Position numbers and translations under genes: made by a program | Notes under the pieces: generated by a model | The model's database searches: none | Seen by the model: only the letters and a program-made list of their open reading frames with translations | Told to the model about the DNA's origin: nothing | Assembly: GCF_016612505.1 (NCBI RefSeq) | Contig: NZ_JAENRR010000006.1 | Location: 1 to 64,000, forward strand | Length of the DNA: 64,000 bases | Direction of reading: 5' to 3' | Origin: Carboxylicivirga marina | GTDB taxonomy: Bacteria; Bacteroidota; Bacteroidia; Bacteroidales; Marinilabiliaceae | In this document: one piece after another, positions 44,817 to 55,039 of the stretch | Layout: each line of letters opens with the position of its first letter | How positions within the stretch are numbered: position 1 is the stretch's first letter

Positions 44817-46205
44817 CTATTTATTGCTGATAAACACATTCAATTCCTCTTCTAAAAGAGGCACCTCCTTATCAATATCACCGGCTCCAAGCGTTAAAAC
44901 AACCTCCATTTTTCGACCGATTAACACCTTAAATATATCAGCTTTAGAAACCAATTCGACTTCTCTATTCTTCATATATTTTACAATCAGAGAAGAATCA
45001 ACACCTGCAATCGGCATTTCTCGTGCCGGATAAATATCAAGCAGCAAAACCCGATCACACACATCAAGCGATGCTGCAAATCCTTCAGCAAAATCACGCG
45101 TCCGAGTATATAAATGCGGCTGAAAAATCACAGTTATATGACTATCTGGATATATGGCTTTGACAGAGTTTAAGGTTGCATTTATCTCTTCAGGATGATG
45201 CGCATAATCGTCAATAAATACCAAATCATCTGATTTAATTCGATATTGAAAACGGCGACGAATCCCTTCAAAAGTGGGTAAAGATGCTTTAATCTCATCC
45301 CCTTCAACACCACCCAAAAGTGCTAAACCAATCGCCCCAACGGCATTTTCGACATTCACCAAAGCAGGCACCCCCATTTTCAAGCCTTTTATAATTCCAA
45401 AAGGCGAACGTAAGTCGAAATGATACAAACCATCAACTAATCTGATATTATGAGCAGAAAAATCAGCATTGTCAGTAATTGAATATGTAAACACTTCAAT
45501 CTCATCACTTACCTCACCTACGGGCAACCCAAGCTTATGAAGCAACACTCCTCCAGCTTCGATTTTATCTACAAACTCCAAAAACGCATCATTTATAGTT
45601 TCAGCATCTCCATATATATCGAGGTGATCGGCGTCCATCGCAGACAAGAGCGCCAAGTGGGGCTTCAAGTGTAAAAACGATCGATCGAATTCATCTGCTT
45701 CCAGCACCACAACTCGCGAATGTGCATCGTGCAGAAAATTAGTTTTATAGTTATTAACTATTCCACCTAAAAAAGCATTACATCCAACAGCCGATTGCTT
45801 ATATAGATGTGCAGTCATTGATGAAATGGTAGTTTTACCATGCGTACCTGCCACACAAACACTTTGCATTCCTTGTGAAATCAACCCAAGAACAGCAGCT
45901 CTTTTTCTAACATCGAAGCCCTTGCCTATAAAATATTTTAATTCAGAATGCTCTTGAGGAATGGCAGGCGTATAAACCACTAAAGTCGATTCTTTATGTT
46001 GATAATTCAGTGCAATTTGCTTTATATCGTCATCATAATGAATATCAATTCCTTCGGACTCCAATTCCTTCGTTAGTACGGTCGATACCCGATCATAGCC
46101 AGCAACATTTAAACCCTCATATTTAAAGAAACGAGCGATAGCACTCATACCAATGCCGCCAACACCGACAAAATATACATTCTTGATATCTTTCAATTGC
46201 AACAT
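44817..46205 (-). CDS. murC: UDP-N-acetylmuramate--L-alanine ligase
   Basis: 462 residues of the Mur ligase fold. N-terminal Rossmann motif VGVGGIGMSAIARF, ATP loop AGTHGKTTISSM, central VLEADEFDRSFL and SAMDADHLDIYGD, C-terminal DDYAHHPEEINATL and QPHLYTRTRDF. It adds the first L-alanine to UDP-MurNAc in the cytoplasm. The start follows the murG stop by one base. Confidence 0.95.
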   Translation of the reverse strand: MLQLKDIKNVYFVGVGGIGMSAIARFFKYEGLNVAGYDRVSTVLTKELESEGIDIHYDDDIKQIALNYQHKESTLVVYTPAIPQEHSELKYFIGKGFDVRKRAAVLGLISQGMQSVCVAGTHGKTTISSMTAHLYKQSAVGCNAFLGGIVNNYKTNFLHDAHSRVVVLEADEFDRSFLHLKPHLALLSAMDADHLDIYGDAETINDAFLEFVDKIEAGGVLLHKLGLPVGEVSDEIEVFTYSITDNADFSAHNIRLVDGLYHFDLRSPFGIIKGLKMGVPALVNVENAVGAIGLALLGGVEGDEIKASLPTFEGIRRRFQYRIKSDDLVFIDDYAHHPEEINATLNSVKAIYPDSHITVIFQPHLYTRTRDFAEGFAASLDVCDRVLLLDIYPAREMPIAGVDSSLIVKYMKNREVELVSKADIFKVLIGRKMEVVLTLGAGDIDKEVPLLEEELNVFISNK

Positions 46206-46206
46206 A

Positions 46207-47304
46207 TTAGTTCTTTTGAGCCATTTTAATTACCTCATTAGCAATATCAAATGCAGCATTGGGTTTAGCAAAGCCCTTCACATTTTCTGCCAGGCTCAAT
46301 AACCTCGCTTCATCGTTTAAGAGTTCAGATGCTTCTTTAATAAGACAATTCACCTCAGCATCACGCACCAAAACAGCTGCCTCTTTTTCAACCAAGGCCA
46401 TAGCGTTTTTAGATTGATGATCTTCCGACACATTTGGAGATGGTACAAAAACAGTGGGTTTTCCAAGAATTGCCAATTCCGAAATGGAACTTGCACCAGC
46501 CCGGGAAACCACTAGGTCAGCAGCAGCAAAAGCCATATCCATACGACTTATAAAATCAAGCACAAGTACTCGGTCTTTTAAATGTTCAGGTAACTTCTTT
46601 TTCATTTCTTCGAAATAAAACTTACCAGTTTGCCAAATCATCTGAACTCCATCAGGCAGTTCATTAAGAGTTTCAATAATCCCATTATTAACAGAGCGAG
46701 CACCTAAACTCCCACCAATAACAAGTATTGTTTTCTTGTCGATATCTAAATTCCAAAACTTAAGTGCCTCATCTTTCTTGACATCATTCAACAAATCGTT
46801 ACGCACCGGGTTTCCAGTTATGGTAATCTTATCTTCAGGAAAGAAGCGCTGCATATTTTCGTAAGCAACACATATCTTATGTGCTTTCTTCGCCAATATT
46901 CGGTTAGTCACACCCGGAAAAGAATTTTGTTCCTGTATTAAACTTGGAATCCCTGACTGAGAAGCAATTCGCAACACAGGCCCACTTGCATAACCACCTA
47001 CGCCAACAGCCACATCAGGTTTAAATGACTTAATAACACTACGAGCCTTTAGCATACTTCTGATCAACTTAAAAGGAAAAGCCAGATTACGAAGGGTTAA
47101 TTTGCGATGAAATCCAGCAACAGGTAATCCCACAATTTCATAACCTGCAGCAGGCACTTTTTCCATTTCCATCTTACCCTGAGCACCAACAAATAATATT
47201 TCGGCATCGGGCTGTATTGATTTTACCGCATTAGCAATTGAAATGGCAGGAAAAATATGACCTCCAGTTCCTCCTCCGCTAATTATCACTTTAATTGAGC
47301 GCAT
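46207..47304 (-). CDS. murG: UDP-N-acetylglucosamine--lipid-pyrophosphoryl transferase MurG
   Basis: 365 residues from ATG 47304 (MRSIKVIISGGGTGGH). A start 45 bases upstream would overlap ftsW. GGGTGGHIFPA is the conserved N-terminal glycosyltransferase loop; GVGGYASGPVLRIA, QEQNSFPGVTNRILAK, GGSLGARSVN and VVSRAGASSISELAILGKP are further MurG signatures. It transfers GlcNAc to lipid I to make lipid II on the inner membrane face. 4 bases separate it from ftsW. Confidence 0.95.
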   Translation of the reverse strand: MRSIKVIISGGGTGGHIFPAISIANAVKSIQPDAEILFVGAQGKMEMEKVPAAGYEIVGLPVAGFHRKLTLRNLAFPFKLIRSMLKARSVIKSFKPDVAVGVGGYASGPVLRIASQSGIPSLIQEQNSFPGVTNRILAKKAHKICVAYENMQRFFPEDKITITGNPVRNDLLNDVKKDEALKFWNLDIDKKTILVIGGSLGARSVNNGIIETLNELPDGVQMIWQTGKFYFEEMKKKLPEHLKDRVLVLDFISRMDMAFAAADLVVSRAGASSISELAILGKPTVFVPSPNVSEDHQSKNAMALVEKEAAVLVRDAEVNCLIKEASELLNDEARLLSLAENVKGFAKPNAAFDIANEVIKMAQKN

Positions 47305-47308
47305 AGCT

Positions 47309-48493
47309 TTATTGATTTTCAGTATTGGTTTCCAATTCTTTTTCTTCAATATTATTACGACTCACACTTAAAATGGCACCAAAAGCCAGGCACGTAAACA
47401 AAGTGGAAGTACCACCCATACTCACCAATGGCAATGGCTGCCCTGTTACAGGCATAACACCTACCGCCACGCCCATATTTATAAAGGCCTGCACCACTAA
47501 CAAAGTAGATAAGCCTACAACTAAGAATGCCGGAAAAGTGCGACTACTCGCTCTCACGATCACACCTGCTCGAAATAATAAAATTAAATACGCAAACATA
47601 ATTAGAAAGCCACCTATCAGTATCCCCCATTCCTCAATAATGATAGCATAAACAAAATCACTGTATGGATGAGGTAAGAAATATCGTTGCTGACTATTTC
47701 CAGGACCACGCCCCATAAAAACGCCGCTTGTTGCAATAGCCATCTGCGATCGTTGCGATTGATAATCAACCGTAGTACTACCATCTTCAGAATCATCACC
47801 ACCTCCCACAAAGCGCTCAACACGGGCTTTCCAGGTACTGGCACGATGTAAAAAAGGAACATAATCGGAAAGCCAAATAACAACCGACACAAATATAAGA
47901 ACAGCAGCAACCGTTCCAAACAGATATCTCATGGATACTCGGCCTATCATCATTACCAGCCAACTGGTAAATCCAATTAATGCCGCAGTTGAGAAGTCAT
48001 CTTTAAATATCAATCCACAAACGATGGCAACATGAATCATTATTGGCTTAAACGCTTCATCTGCCGTACGATCATTCGCTTGAAATTGAGCCAACACCTT
48101 AGCGATGTACATCATTAAAGCCAACTTAGCAATTTCAGATGGCTGAAAAGAAATACCCACAACAGGTACAGTTAACCACCTACTGGCCTGGTTGAGACTT
48201 ACACCTGATACCGCAGTTACTATCAATAAAGCAATGGATATATAAAGAAATACCGTTGCAAACCTCGCAAACCACTTGTAATTAATGTGATGTACGGCTA
48301 TGATTATAGCGAGACCAACCAATAAGAATTTCGCATGGCGAAAAAGGTAATATACCGCATTACCATCCTGATGCTTATAGGCCAAATTACCCGTAGCACT
48401 ATAAACCACCAGGCAGGAAAATACTGACAACAGTAATATGACGTACCAAATAATACGATCACCTTTAATATATTTCTTAATTAATTCGTTCAT
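47309..48493 (-). CDS. ftsW: Septal peptidoglycan glycosyltransferase FtsW
   Basis: 394 residues with about ten membrane helices. SEDS family motifs: AIATSGVFMGRGPGNSQQRYFLPHPYSDFVYAIIIEEWG region, LVVQAFINMGVAVGVMPVTGQPLPLVSMGGTS near the C-terminus. The large extracellular loop with YVPFLHRASTWKARVERF is Bacteroidota-like. It polymerises septal glycan together with FtsI. Located between murD and murG as usual. Confidence 0.93.
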   Translation of the reverse strand: MNELIKKYIKGDRIIWYVILLLSVFSCLVVYSATGNLAYKHQDGNAVYYLFRHAKFLLVGLAIIIAVHHINYKWFARFATVFLYISIALLIVTAVSGVSLNQASRWLTVPVVGISFQPSEIAKLALMMYIAKVLAQFQANDRTADEAFKPIMIHVAIVCGLIFKDDFSTAALIGFTSWLVMMIGRVSMRYLFGTVAAVLIFVSVVIWLSDYVPFLHRASTWKARVERFVGGGDDSEDGSTTVDYQSQRSQMAIATSGVFMGRGPGNSQQRYFLPHPYSDFVYAIIIEEWGILIGGFLIMFAYLILLFRAGVIVRASSRTFPAFLVVGLSTLLVVQAFINMGVAVGVMPVTGQPLPLVSMGGTSTLFTCLAFGAILSVSRNNIEEKELETNTENQ

Positions 48494-48508
48494 AATTTAG
48501 TTTGTGCA

Positions 48509-49846
48509 CTACAAATTTCTCACACTTTCTTTAAATTGCTCTCCGCGTTGTATATAATTATCAAACAAATCAAAACTAGCACAGGCCGGAGACAGCAATA
48601 CGACTTCGTTCTTCTTCCCCTGATTGTATGCTATCGCTACAGCATCATCCATCGATTGTACTTCACGAATAGATTTTACCTTACCACCGAACGCTTTCAA
48701 TAACTTTTCATTATCAACGCCAAGACAGATAATTGACTTAACTTTTTTCTCGACTAACGGCATTAATTCATCGTATTCATTACCCTTATCAACACCACCG
48801 GCTATCCAAATGACAGGTTTCGTCATGCACTCAAGAGCATACCATGTTGCATTAACATTTGTGGCTTTTGAATCATTAATAAACTCAATTCCACGTACAG
48901 CAGCCACTTTTTCTAATCGATGCGCCACGCCTTTAAAACTCGACAGACTTTCTCGTATTAACTTTTTCCGAATTTTTAAGACTTTTGCAACAATTCCGGC
49001 CGCCATTGAATTATACAAATTATGACGTCCTTGCAACGATAAGTCTTGTGAAAATATACTCATAGTTTCATCGTTATAGTTAATAATCAACTCATCTAGC
49101 GTAGAGTATGCCCCCTGCTTTAATATATCATTTTGAGTAAACGGCAACAGCTCAGATTTGAATATCCGTTTTGGCAACTCACCTGCTATCAAATCATCAT
49201 CCTGACAATACACAAAAACATCTTCTTCAGTTTGATTTTGAACAATCCTAAACTTACTATTGATGTATTTTTGCATTTTGTATTCGTAGCGGTCAAGATG
49301 ATCAGGCGTAATATTCAACAGAACAGCAATATCAGCTTTAAATTGATACATACCATCCAATTGAAAACTGCTTAACTCTATCACAAACCACTCCGGCGTT
49401 TTTCCATCAGCAATCTGACGCGCTAAACTTGTACCCACATTACCGGCCATCTCAACATTAACACCCGAATGCTTTAGCAAATAATGAATTAACATAGTAG
49501 TAGTGGTTTTACCATTACTACCAGTTATGCAAATAGTTTTAGACTGTGTATAACGACCGGCAAATTCAATCTCAGATATCACAGGAATACTGCGTGAATG
49601 CAATTGTTGTATCAACGGCACTGCATCAGGAATACCAGGGCTCTTCACCACTTCATCAGCATTAAAAATAAGATCGAGCGTATGCACACCTTGCTCCCAT
49701 TTTATATTAGCCTGGTCAAGCTCCTTTTGAAAACCTTCTTTAATAATGCCACTATCAGATACAAACACATCCCAGCCTTGCTGCTTTGCTAATAAAGCTG
49801 CCCCAACACCACTTTCGCCTGCTCCTAATACAACCAGTCTCTGCAT
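48509..49846 (-). CDS. murD: UDP-N-acetylmuramoylalanine--D-glutamate ligase
   Basis: 445 residues. N-terminal LGAGESGVGAALLAKQQGWDVFVSD, ATP loop ITGSNGKTTTTMLIHYLL, central LNITPDHLDRYEYKMQKYINSK and C-terminal FINDSKATNVNATWYAL with LSPACASFDLFDNYIQRGEQF. It adds D-glutamate to UDP-MurNAc-Ala. Encoded between mraY (5-base gap) and ftsW. Confidence 0.95.
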   Translation of the reverse strand: MQRLVVLGAGESGVGAALLAKQQGWDVFVSDSGIIKEGFQKELDQANIKWEQGVHTLDLIFNADEVVKSPGIPDAVPLIQQLHSRSIPVISEIEFAGRYTQSKTICITGSNGKTTTTMLIHYLLKHSGVNVEMAGNVGTSLARQIADGKTPEWFVIELSSFQLDGMYQFKADIAVLLNITPDHLDRYEYKMQKYINSKFRIVQNQTEEDVFVYCQDDDLIAGELPKRIFKSELLPFTQNDILKQGAYSTLDELIINYNDETMSIFSQDLSLQGRHNLYNSMAAGIVAKVLKIRKKLIRESLSSFKGVAHRLEKVAAVRGIEFINDSKATNVNATWYALECMTKPVIWIAGGVDKGNEYDELMPLVEKKVKSIICLGVDNEKLLKAFGGKVKSIREVQSMDDAVAIAYNQGKKNEVVLLSPACASFDLFDNYIQRGEQFKESVRNL

Positions 49847-49851
49847 ACCTC

Positions 49852-51084
49852 TTATCGTACTTTAAGTGTTACTATTGTTAAAACAGCCAGTATGATTCCA
49901 ATAATCCAGAATCGCGTCACAATTTTAGATTCGGTATATCCAATCTTTTGGTAATGATGGTGAAGCGGAGCCATCTTAAACACCCGGCGCCCAACTCCAT
50001 ATCTTTTTTTGGTGTATTTAAACCACGAAACCTGAATCATCACCGACAAATTCTCCACGAGGAAGATTCCACACAATATTGGAATCAATAATTCAATACG
50101 AAGCAAGATGGCGAAGACTGCAATAATTCCGCCCAGTGTTAAACTACCCGTATCGCCCATAAAAACCTGAGCAGGAAAAGAATTGTACCACAGAAAGCCA
50201 ACTGTAGCTCCAATAAAAGCCGCCATAAACACCACCAATTCCTGCGAATGCGGAATGTACATGATATTCAGATAATCAGCATAAATTACATTACTCGACA
50301 GATAAGCAAAAATACCTAAGGTAACACCTATGATGGCAGATGTACCCGTAGCCAAGCCATCCAATCCATCTGTAATATTTGCCCCGTTTGACACTGCCGT
50401 TATAATAAAGATAACAGCCATTGCAAAAATCAACCACCCCCACTTCTTAGCCTGATCGCCTAAAAACCATAGCACCGATGAATAATCAAAGCGATGATTC
50501 TTTAGAAAAGGCACATTGGTGATTGTTGATTTCACTTCACGCGTTGCTGCACGCTCAACTTCAGCGCCATTATCTAGCTGCACATTAACCGTTTCACCAG
50601 GTATCTTTTCTCGAATAACGACATCTCCACTTGAAAACAATGTAATAGCTACTATCAATCCGATACCCACCTGACCTGCAATTTTAAAGCGACCTGCCAA
50701 GCCCTCTTTATCCTTTTTAAAAACCTTAATATAATCATCGATAAAACCAATTGCACCCAACCACAAGGTTGATACAATCATCAAAATGATATATATATTA
50801 TCAAGCTTTGTTAATAACAAAACCGGAATTAGAATAGAAGCAATAATAATAACACCTCCCATGGTAGGCGTTCCTTTTTTCTCGTACTGCCCTTCCAGCC
50901 CTAAATCACGCACTACCTCACCAATCTGCTGTCGCTGCAACAAACGAATAGCCATCTTACCAAAGATAGTAGCCGTAACCAGCGCAACAATCACAGACAA
51001 GCCAGCCCTAAAGGTGATGTATTGAAACATCCCGGCTCCCGGAATATTCATTTTTTCAAGGTATTCAAATAGATAATACAACAT
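49852..51084 (-). CDS. mraY: Phospho-N-acetylmuramoyl-pentapeptide-transferase
   Basis: 410 residues and ten membrane helices. MraY signatures: [63 protein letters not shown]. It is about 50 residues longer than E. coli MraY because of a periplasmic insert between helices 4 and 5 ([20 protein letters not shown] region), which is usual in Bacteroidota. It makes lipid I. murF, normally beside it in Proteobacteria, is absent here. Confidence 0.95.
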   Translation of the reverse strand: MLYYLFEYLEKMNIPGAGMFQYITFRAGLSVIVALVTATIFGKMAIRLLQRQQIGEVVRDLGLEGQYEKKGTPTMGGVIIIASILIPVLLLTKLDNIYIILMIVSTLWLGAIGFIDDYIKVFKKDKEGLAGRFKIAGQVGIGLIVAITLFSSGDVVIREKIPGETVNVQLDNGAEVERAATREVKSTITNVPFLKNHRFDYSSVLWFLGDQAKKWGWLIFAMAVIFIITAVSNGANITDGLDGLATGTSAIIGVTLGIFAYLSSNVIYADYLNIMYIPHSQELVVFMAAFIGATVGFLWYNSFPAQVFMGDTGSLTLGGIIAVFAILLRIELLIPILCGIFLVENLSVMIQVSWFKYTKKRYGVGRRVFKMAPLHHHYQKIGYTESKIVTRFWIIGIILAVLTIVTLKVR

Positions 51085-51094
51085 GATTTAGGTT

Positions 51095-52552
51095 TTATTC
51101 TTCGTTAAATACTTCGTTTACAATTTCTCTATCATCAAAATGATTGCGCACGCCTTTTATTTCCTGGTAGGTTTCGTGCCCCTTTCCAGCTATTAAAATA
51201 ATATCGCCCGGTCCGGCAACCATACATGCCGTACGAATTGCCTCCCGACGATTGACAATAGACAAAACTTTAATTCGCTCCTTAAAAGAAACTCCCTCCA
51301 TCATTTGAGAAATAATTACCTCAGGATCTTCACTTCGTGGATTATCCGATGTTAGAATTACTTTTGAACTTCCTGAAACAGCTTCTCTCGCCATTTCTGG
51401 TCGCTTGAGAGGATCTCGATCGCCACCTGCTCCTACAACGGTTATCAATTGTTGCTTAGCCTGACGTACAAGGTTAATTGTTTCCACCACATTCTTAAGC
51501 GCATCTGGTGTGTGCGCATAATCAACAATGGCGGTTTTTCCTGATGCCGAGCGAATCGTCTCAAAACGCCCGTCAACCGGCTTCAATTGACTCAAAGCCA
51601 CCTGTACATCCTGCTTCTCAAAACCAAGCAAACATGCAGCACCATAAACATTCAGAAGGTTTTGCGCATTAAAATCACCCACAAACTGTGTCCAAATTTC
51701 CTGCCCATCAATATCTAATTGCATCCCTTCAAACATACTTTCAATGATGCGACCTCTAAAATCACCCATTCCCCGTAAGGAATAGCTATATTTTTCAGCT
51801 TTCGTATTTTGAAGCATGATCTGTCCATTCTTGTCATCTCCATTAGTCAATGCAAATGATGACTTACTCAATCCATCGAAAAATGATTTTTTTGCGTCAA
51901 TGTAGGCTTTAAAAGTTTTATGATAATCAAGATGATCATGTGTAATATTCGTAAACAGGCCTCCTTTAAAATCCAAGCCAGCCACTCGGTTTTGAACCAA
52001 GGCATGTGAACTAACTTCCATAAAACAATATTCACAACCAGCCTCCACCATCTCAGCCATTGTTTTATTCAATGTTAGCGCATCAGGCGTTGTATGAGTA
52101 GCATCAATCTTCGTTTTACCAATATAATTAGCAACAGTAGAAAACAATCCGGCCTTATAGCCCATGTTCATCACTAAATGATACAATAGGGTTGCAGTTG
52201 TCGTCTTACCGTTGGTGCCGGTTACGCCAACCAGTTGTATTTTTTGTGATGGATGATTGTAAAAAGCAGCAGCCATCTGCCCCAGTACAAGGGAAGCATC
52301 ATCTACTTTAAGAATGACCACATCATCAGGATAATCTACAGGAACCACCTCGCATACAACACAACGACAACCTGCTTCAATTACCTGAGGTATAAATTGA
52401 TGACCATCAACTACCGTCCCCGGCATTGCCACAAACACATTATTTCTGGCAGCCTTTCTCGAATCAAACACAATTTGCTCAACTTCACAATCATTGTCAT
52501 TGATGCGTTCTACGACTGTTATACCTTTAATTATATCGGATAATTTCTTCAT
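51095..52552 (-). CDS. murE: UDP-MurNAc-tripeptide synthetase MurE
   Basis: 485 residues. N-terminal DSRKAARNNVFVAMPG, ATP loop VTGTNGKTTTATLLYHL, central NITHDHLDYHKTFKAYIDAK and the substrate motif DNPRSEDP, which in this family specifies meso-diaminopimelate rather than lysine. It adds the third residue of the peptide stem. The gene lies 3 bases after ftsI and 10 before mraY. Confidence 0.95.
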   Translation of the reverse strand: MKKLSDIIKGITVVERINDNDCEVEQIVFDSRKAARNNVFVAMPGTVVDGHQFIPQVIEAGCRCVVCEVVPVDYPDDVVILKVDDASLVLGQMAAAFYNHPSQKIQLVGVTGTNGKTTTATLLYHLVMNMGYKAGLFSTVANYIGKTKIDATHTTPDALTLNKTMAEMVEAGCEYCFMEVSSHALVQNRVAGLDFKGGLFTNITHDHLDYHKTFKAYIDAKKSFFDGLSKSSFALTNGDDKNGQIMLQNTKAEKYSYSLRGMGDFRGRIIESMFEGMQLDIDGQEIWTQFVGDFNAQNLLNVYGAACLLGFEKQDVQVALSQLKPVDGRFETIRSASGKTAIVDYAHTPDALKNVVETINLVRQAKQQLITVVGAGGDRDPLKRPEMAREAVSGSSKVILTSDNPRSEDPEVIISQMMEGVSFKERIKVLSIVNRREAIRTACMVAGPGDIILIAGKGHETYQEIKGVRNHFDDREIVNEVFNEE

Positions 52553-52555
52553 TGC

Positions 52556-54658
52556 TTAGCCCATTTTCAAATAAATAGTTGAACCCTTTCGGTAATTCTG
52601 ACCAGCGGTCATTGATTGCTGCTTAACACGACCAACTCCGCTTAACACAACTTTAATTCCCATATTCTCTAGAATGGCAACCGCATCTTTAGCACCCAAG
52701 CCCTTCACATTTGGCACAATACCAGCCGGGAAATTTTTACGCTTCAGGCTTATATCATGCTCACGGGCCGAAGTTGAAATCCAATCAGCCTCAAGCTCCT
52801 TGCCCTGAAACAGAATGCCAACTTCTTCGAGCACAGTTACCAAATCCTCCTTTTTACCTCCTTTAGAATACGGCTGATGCTTAGCTAATTCCACTTCAAA
52901 TTCTGTCTCTATTTCTGAGTGCTGATAACTTTGTGCATACACTCTATCAGAAATTTCTTTAAACACCGATCCTGCTACCACGTTAGCGTAATACACATTA
53001 TTTGAAGGAGCATGCACCACCACAATACACGAGTACAAAGGCTTATCTGCCGGGAAGTAACCAACAAAAGAAGCCTGATGCTTTTTATCTTTATATGAAG
53101 TTGTTTCGTTAGATATTTGAGCCGTACCTGTTTTACCAGCAATTTGATAGCGATTGTTTTTGATATTCTTAGTTGTTCCTCTTTCAACAACACCCACCAT
53201 CATTTCGTGCACCTTTTCAATTGTCTCTAAGGAACAAATGGATGGATTAATAACAGTAGGTGTTATTTCTTTAATAAGCTCGCCATGATGTTGAATAGAC
53301 TCAACAAACATTGGCTTAACCATACGCCCATTATTAGCTACTGCATTATAAAATGTTAAGACCTGAAGCGGGGTTTGCTGAATTTCATACCCGATGGACA
53401 TCCAGGGCAAAGTAGTTCCCCACCAGTCTTTCTCGCCTGGATACTTTAACTTCGGAATTGCCTCTCCTTTTATTTCAATTCCTAATGGTTTGTTAAGACC
53501 CATTGCATACAATCGATCAACAAAACGACGAGGATTATCGCGATAATTATCAAAGATAATTTTTGAAACACCAACATTAGACGATTTCTCAAAAACTTCC
53601 CTCACAGATAAAGTCCCATAACCACCATGGTGACTATCCGTCATTTTTCTATCATAGAAATAACAATACCCTTTTCCGGTTTCAATGCTATCACCCAACT
53701 GAACGACACCATCTTCGAGTGCTACAATCATGGAAGCAAGCTTAAAAGTTGAACCAGGCTCGGTAGCTTCACCAATGGCATAATTATATTTTTCGATGTA
53801 CTTACCAGTTGAAGCGCGACCAAGATTAGCAATGGCGCGTATTTTCCCTGTTTCAACCTCCATCAATACAGCGCAACCATGATCTGCTTTATGCTTTTGC
53901 AGTTGTTGCAACAAAGCCGATTCAGCTACATCCTGCAAACCAATATCTATTGTAGTTACGATATCATGACCATCTACAGGCTCAACCTGCTCTTCAACCA
54001 CCCAATTACCACTCACACGCGTGCGCGTACTCACACCTGAAATTCCTTTAAGACTATTATTATAAGCCATCTCTAATCCAAATCGGCCACCCAGATCTTT
54101 TTCTGCATACAAACTACCAACTGTTCGTGCCGCCAACTCTCCAAATGGCAATCGCCTATTTTCATATTTCTTCGGAATAAAACCTCCCTTATTGGCACCT
54201 AAACGAAATAAAGGAAACTCTTTCACCTTCTTTAATTCAGTAAAAGAAATACGGCGTGTATGCACACGATAATATCTTTTCCCTTGGGCACGAGCTTTGG
54301 TTAATCCTGTTTTGAAAGAAGCCTTGGAGCGATCGCCAAAAAAACGCGACAATAAATACGATAAACTATCAATATTACCATCAAACACTTCATCTGATAA
54401 TCCGTGCGCCCGCATATCCATATAAATGCGATAAGTTGGAACGGAACAGGCCAGTTTCCTGAAATCGGAAGCCAGAATATCACCCCGGTTTGCATCAATA
54501 ACTATGTCTTTATTATTGTGCTTCTCCACAACCTCTTCCCACTTATCACCATCAACAATACGCAAATACAAGGCCTTACCAAGTATCACAACCGCCAAAG
54601 CTGCAACACCTATGTACAATAGGCCAAAACGTAGTATGATGCTCTTCTTAATCTGCAT
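52556..54658 (-). CDS. ftsI: Septal transpeptidase FtsI (PBP3) with PASTA domain
   Basis: 700 residues. One N-terminal membrane helix (LRFGLLYIGVAALAVVILG), class B dimerisation domain (~50-220), transpeptidase domain with the catalytic Ser in EPGSTFKLAS (~304), SSN and KTGTAQ. A C-terminal PASTA domain (~637-700) starts VPNVKGLGAKDAVAILENM. PASTA modules bind peptidoglycan or beta-lactams in Gram-positives; they are also found on the FtsI of Bacteroidota. It crosslinks septal peptidoglycan as partner of FtsW. Confidence 0.93.
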   Translation of the reverse strand: MQIKKSIILRFGLLYIGVAALAVVILGKALYLRIVDGDKWEEVVEKHNNKDIVIDANRGDILASDFRKLACSVPTYRIYMDMRAHGLSDEVFDGNIDSLSYLLSRFFGDRSKASFKTGLTKARAQGKRYYRVHTRRISFTELKKVKEFPLFRLGANKGGFIPKKYENRRLPFGELAARTVGSLYAEKDLGGRFGLEMAYNNSLKGISGVSTRTRVSGNWVVEEQVEPVDGHDIVTTIDIGLQDVAESALLQQLQKHKADHGCAVLMEVETGKIRAIANLGRASTGKYIEKYNYAIGEATEPGSTFKLASMIVALEDGVVQLGDSIETGKGYCYFYDRKMTDSHHGGYGTLSVREVFEKSSNVGVSKIIFDNYRDNPRRFVDRLYAMGLNKPLGIEIKGEAIPKLKYPGEKDWWGTTLPWMSIGYEIQQTPLQVLTFYNAVANNGRMVKPMFVESIQHHGELIKEITPTVINPSICSLETIEKVHEMMVGVVERGTTKNIKNNRYQIAGKTGTAQISNETTSYKDKKHQASFVGYFPADKPLYSCIVVVHAPSNNVYYANVVAGSVFKEISDRVYAQSYQHSEIETEFEVELAKHQPYSKGGKKEDLVTVLEEVGILFQGKELEADWISTSAREHDISLKRKNFPAGIVPNVKGLGAKDAVAILENMGIKVVLSGVGRVKQQSMTAGQNYRKGSTIYLKMG

Positions 54659-55039
54659 TTATTTTTTCACTTTTAATCGACGTGGCGGCTCAGTCAACTC
54701 CTCTAAATCCAACTGTTTGGACCTGATCTTTTTCAGCACTTCACTTTGCTTACTCATATACATCAACTCCGAAGATGTTGTAATAGCCTCATAACGTAAT
54801 GATTTCAGTTCTTTATTCAATAGAGCAATTTCGCGCATTTGCTCTTCCATGCGATAATGATTACCGATATATAAAAAAGCAAAAAATGCCAAAAACAACG
54901 CAAATGGCAATTGATTGGCAATCAAAGAACGAGTAAAAAGACGACCGTTAATCACATCTCGCATTGAGATGTTTTTCAGTTCATCAACATCCTCTTTAGA
55001 AAGGATAAACTCGGGTATTTTTTTCATTCGCCACTTCAT
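54659..55039 (-). CDS. ftsL: FtsL-like cell division protein
   Basis: 126 residues. A ~40-residue cytosolic N-terminus, one membrane helix (ANQLPFALFLAFFAFLYIG) and a short periplasmic coiled coil (MREIALLNKELKSLRYEAITTSSELMYMSKQSEVLKK with heptad Leu/Ile). The primary sequence is not conserved with E. coli FtsL, but size, topology and position between rsmH and ftsI match. It overlaps rsmH by 4 bases (ATGA) and abuts ftsI. ATG 55027 is an alternative start. Confidence 0.78.
   Translation of the reverse strand: MKWRMKKIPEFILSKEDVDELKNISMRDVINGRLFTRSLIANQLPFALFLAFFAFLYIGNHYRMEEQMREIALLNKELKSLRYEAITTSSELMYMSKQSEVLKKIRSKQLDLEELTEPPRRLKVKK

Noticed and set aside
51084-51095. Missing murF as a deletion
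   Set aside because: Absence of murF between murE and mraY is usual in Bacteroidota, and the spacing here is normal.
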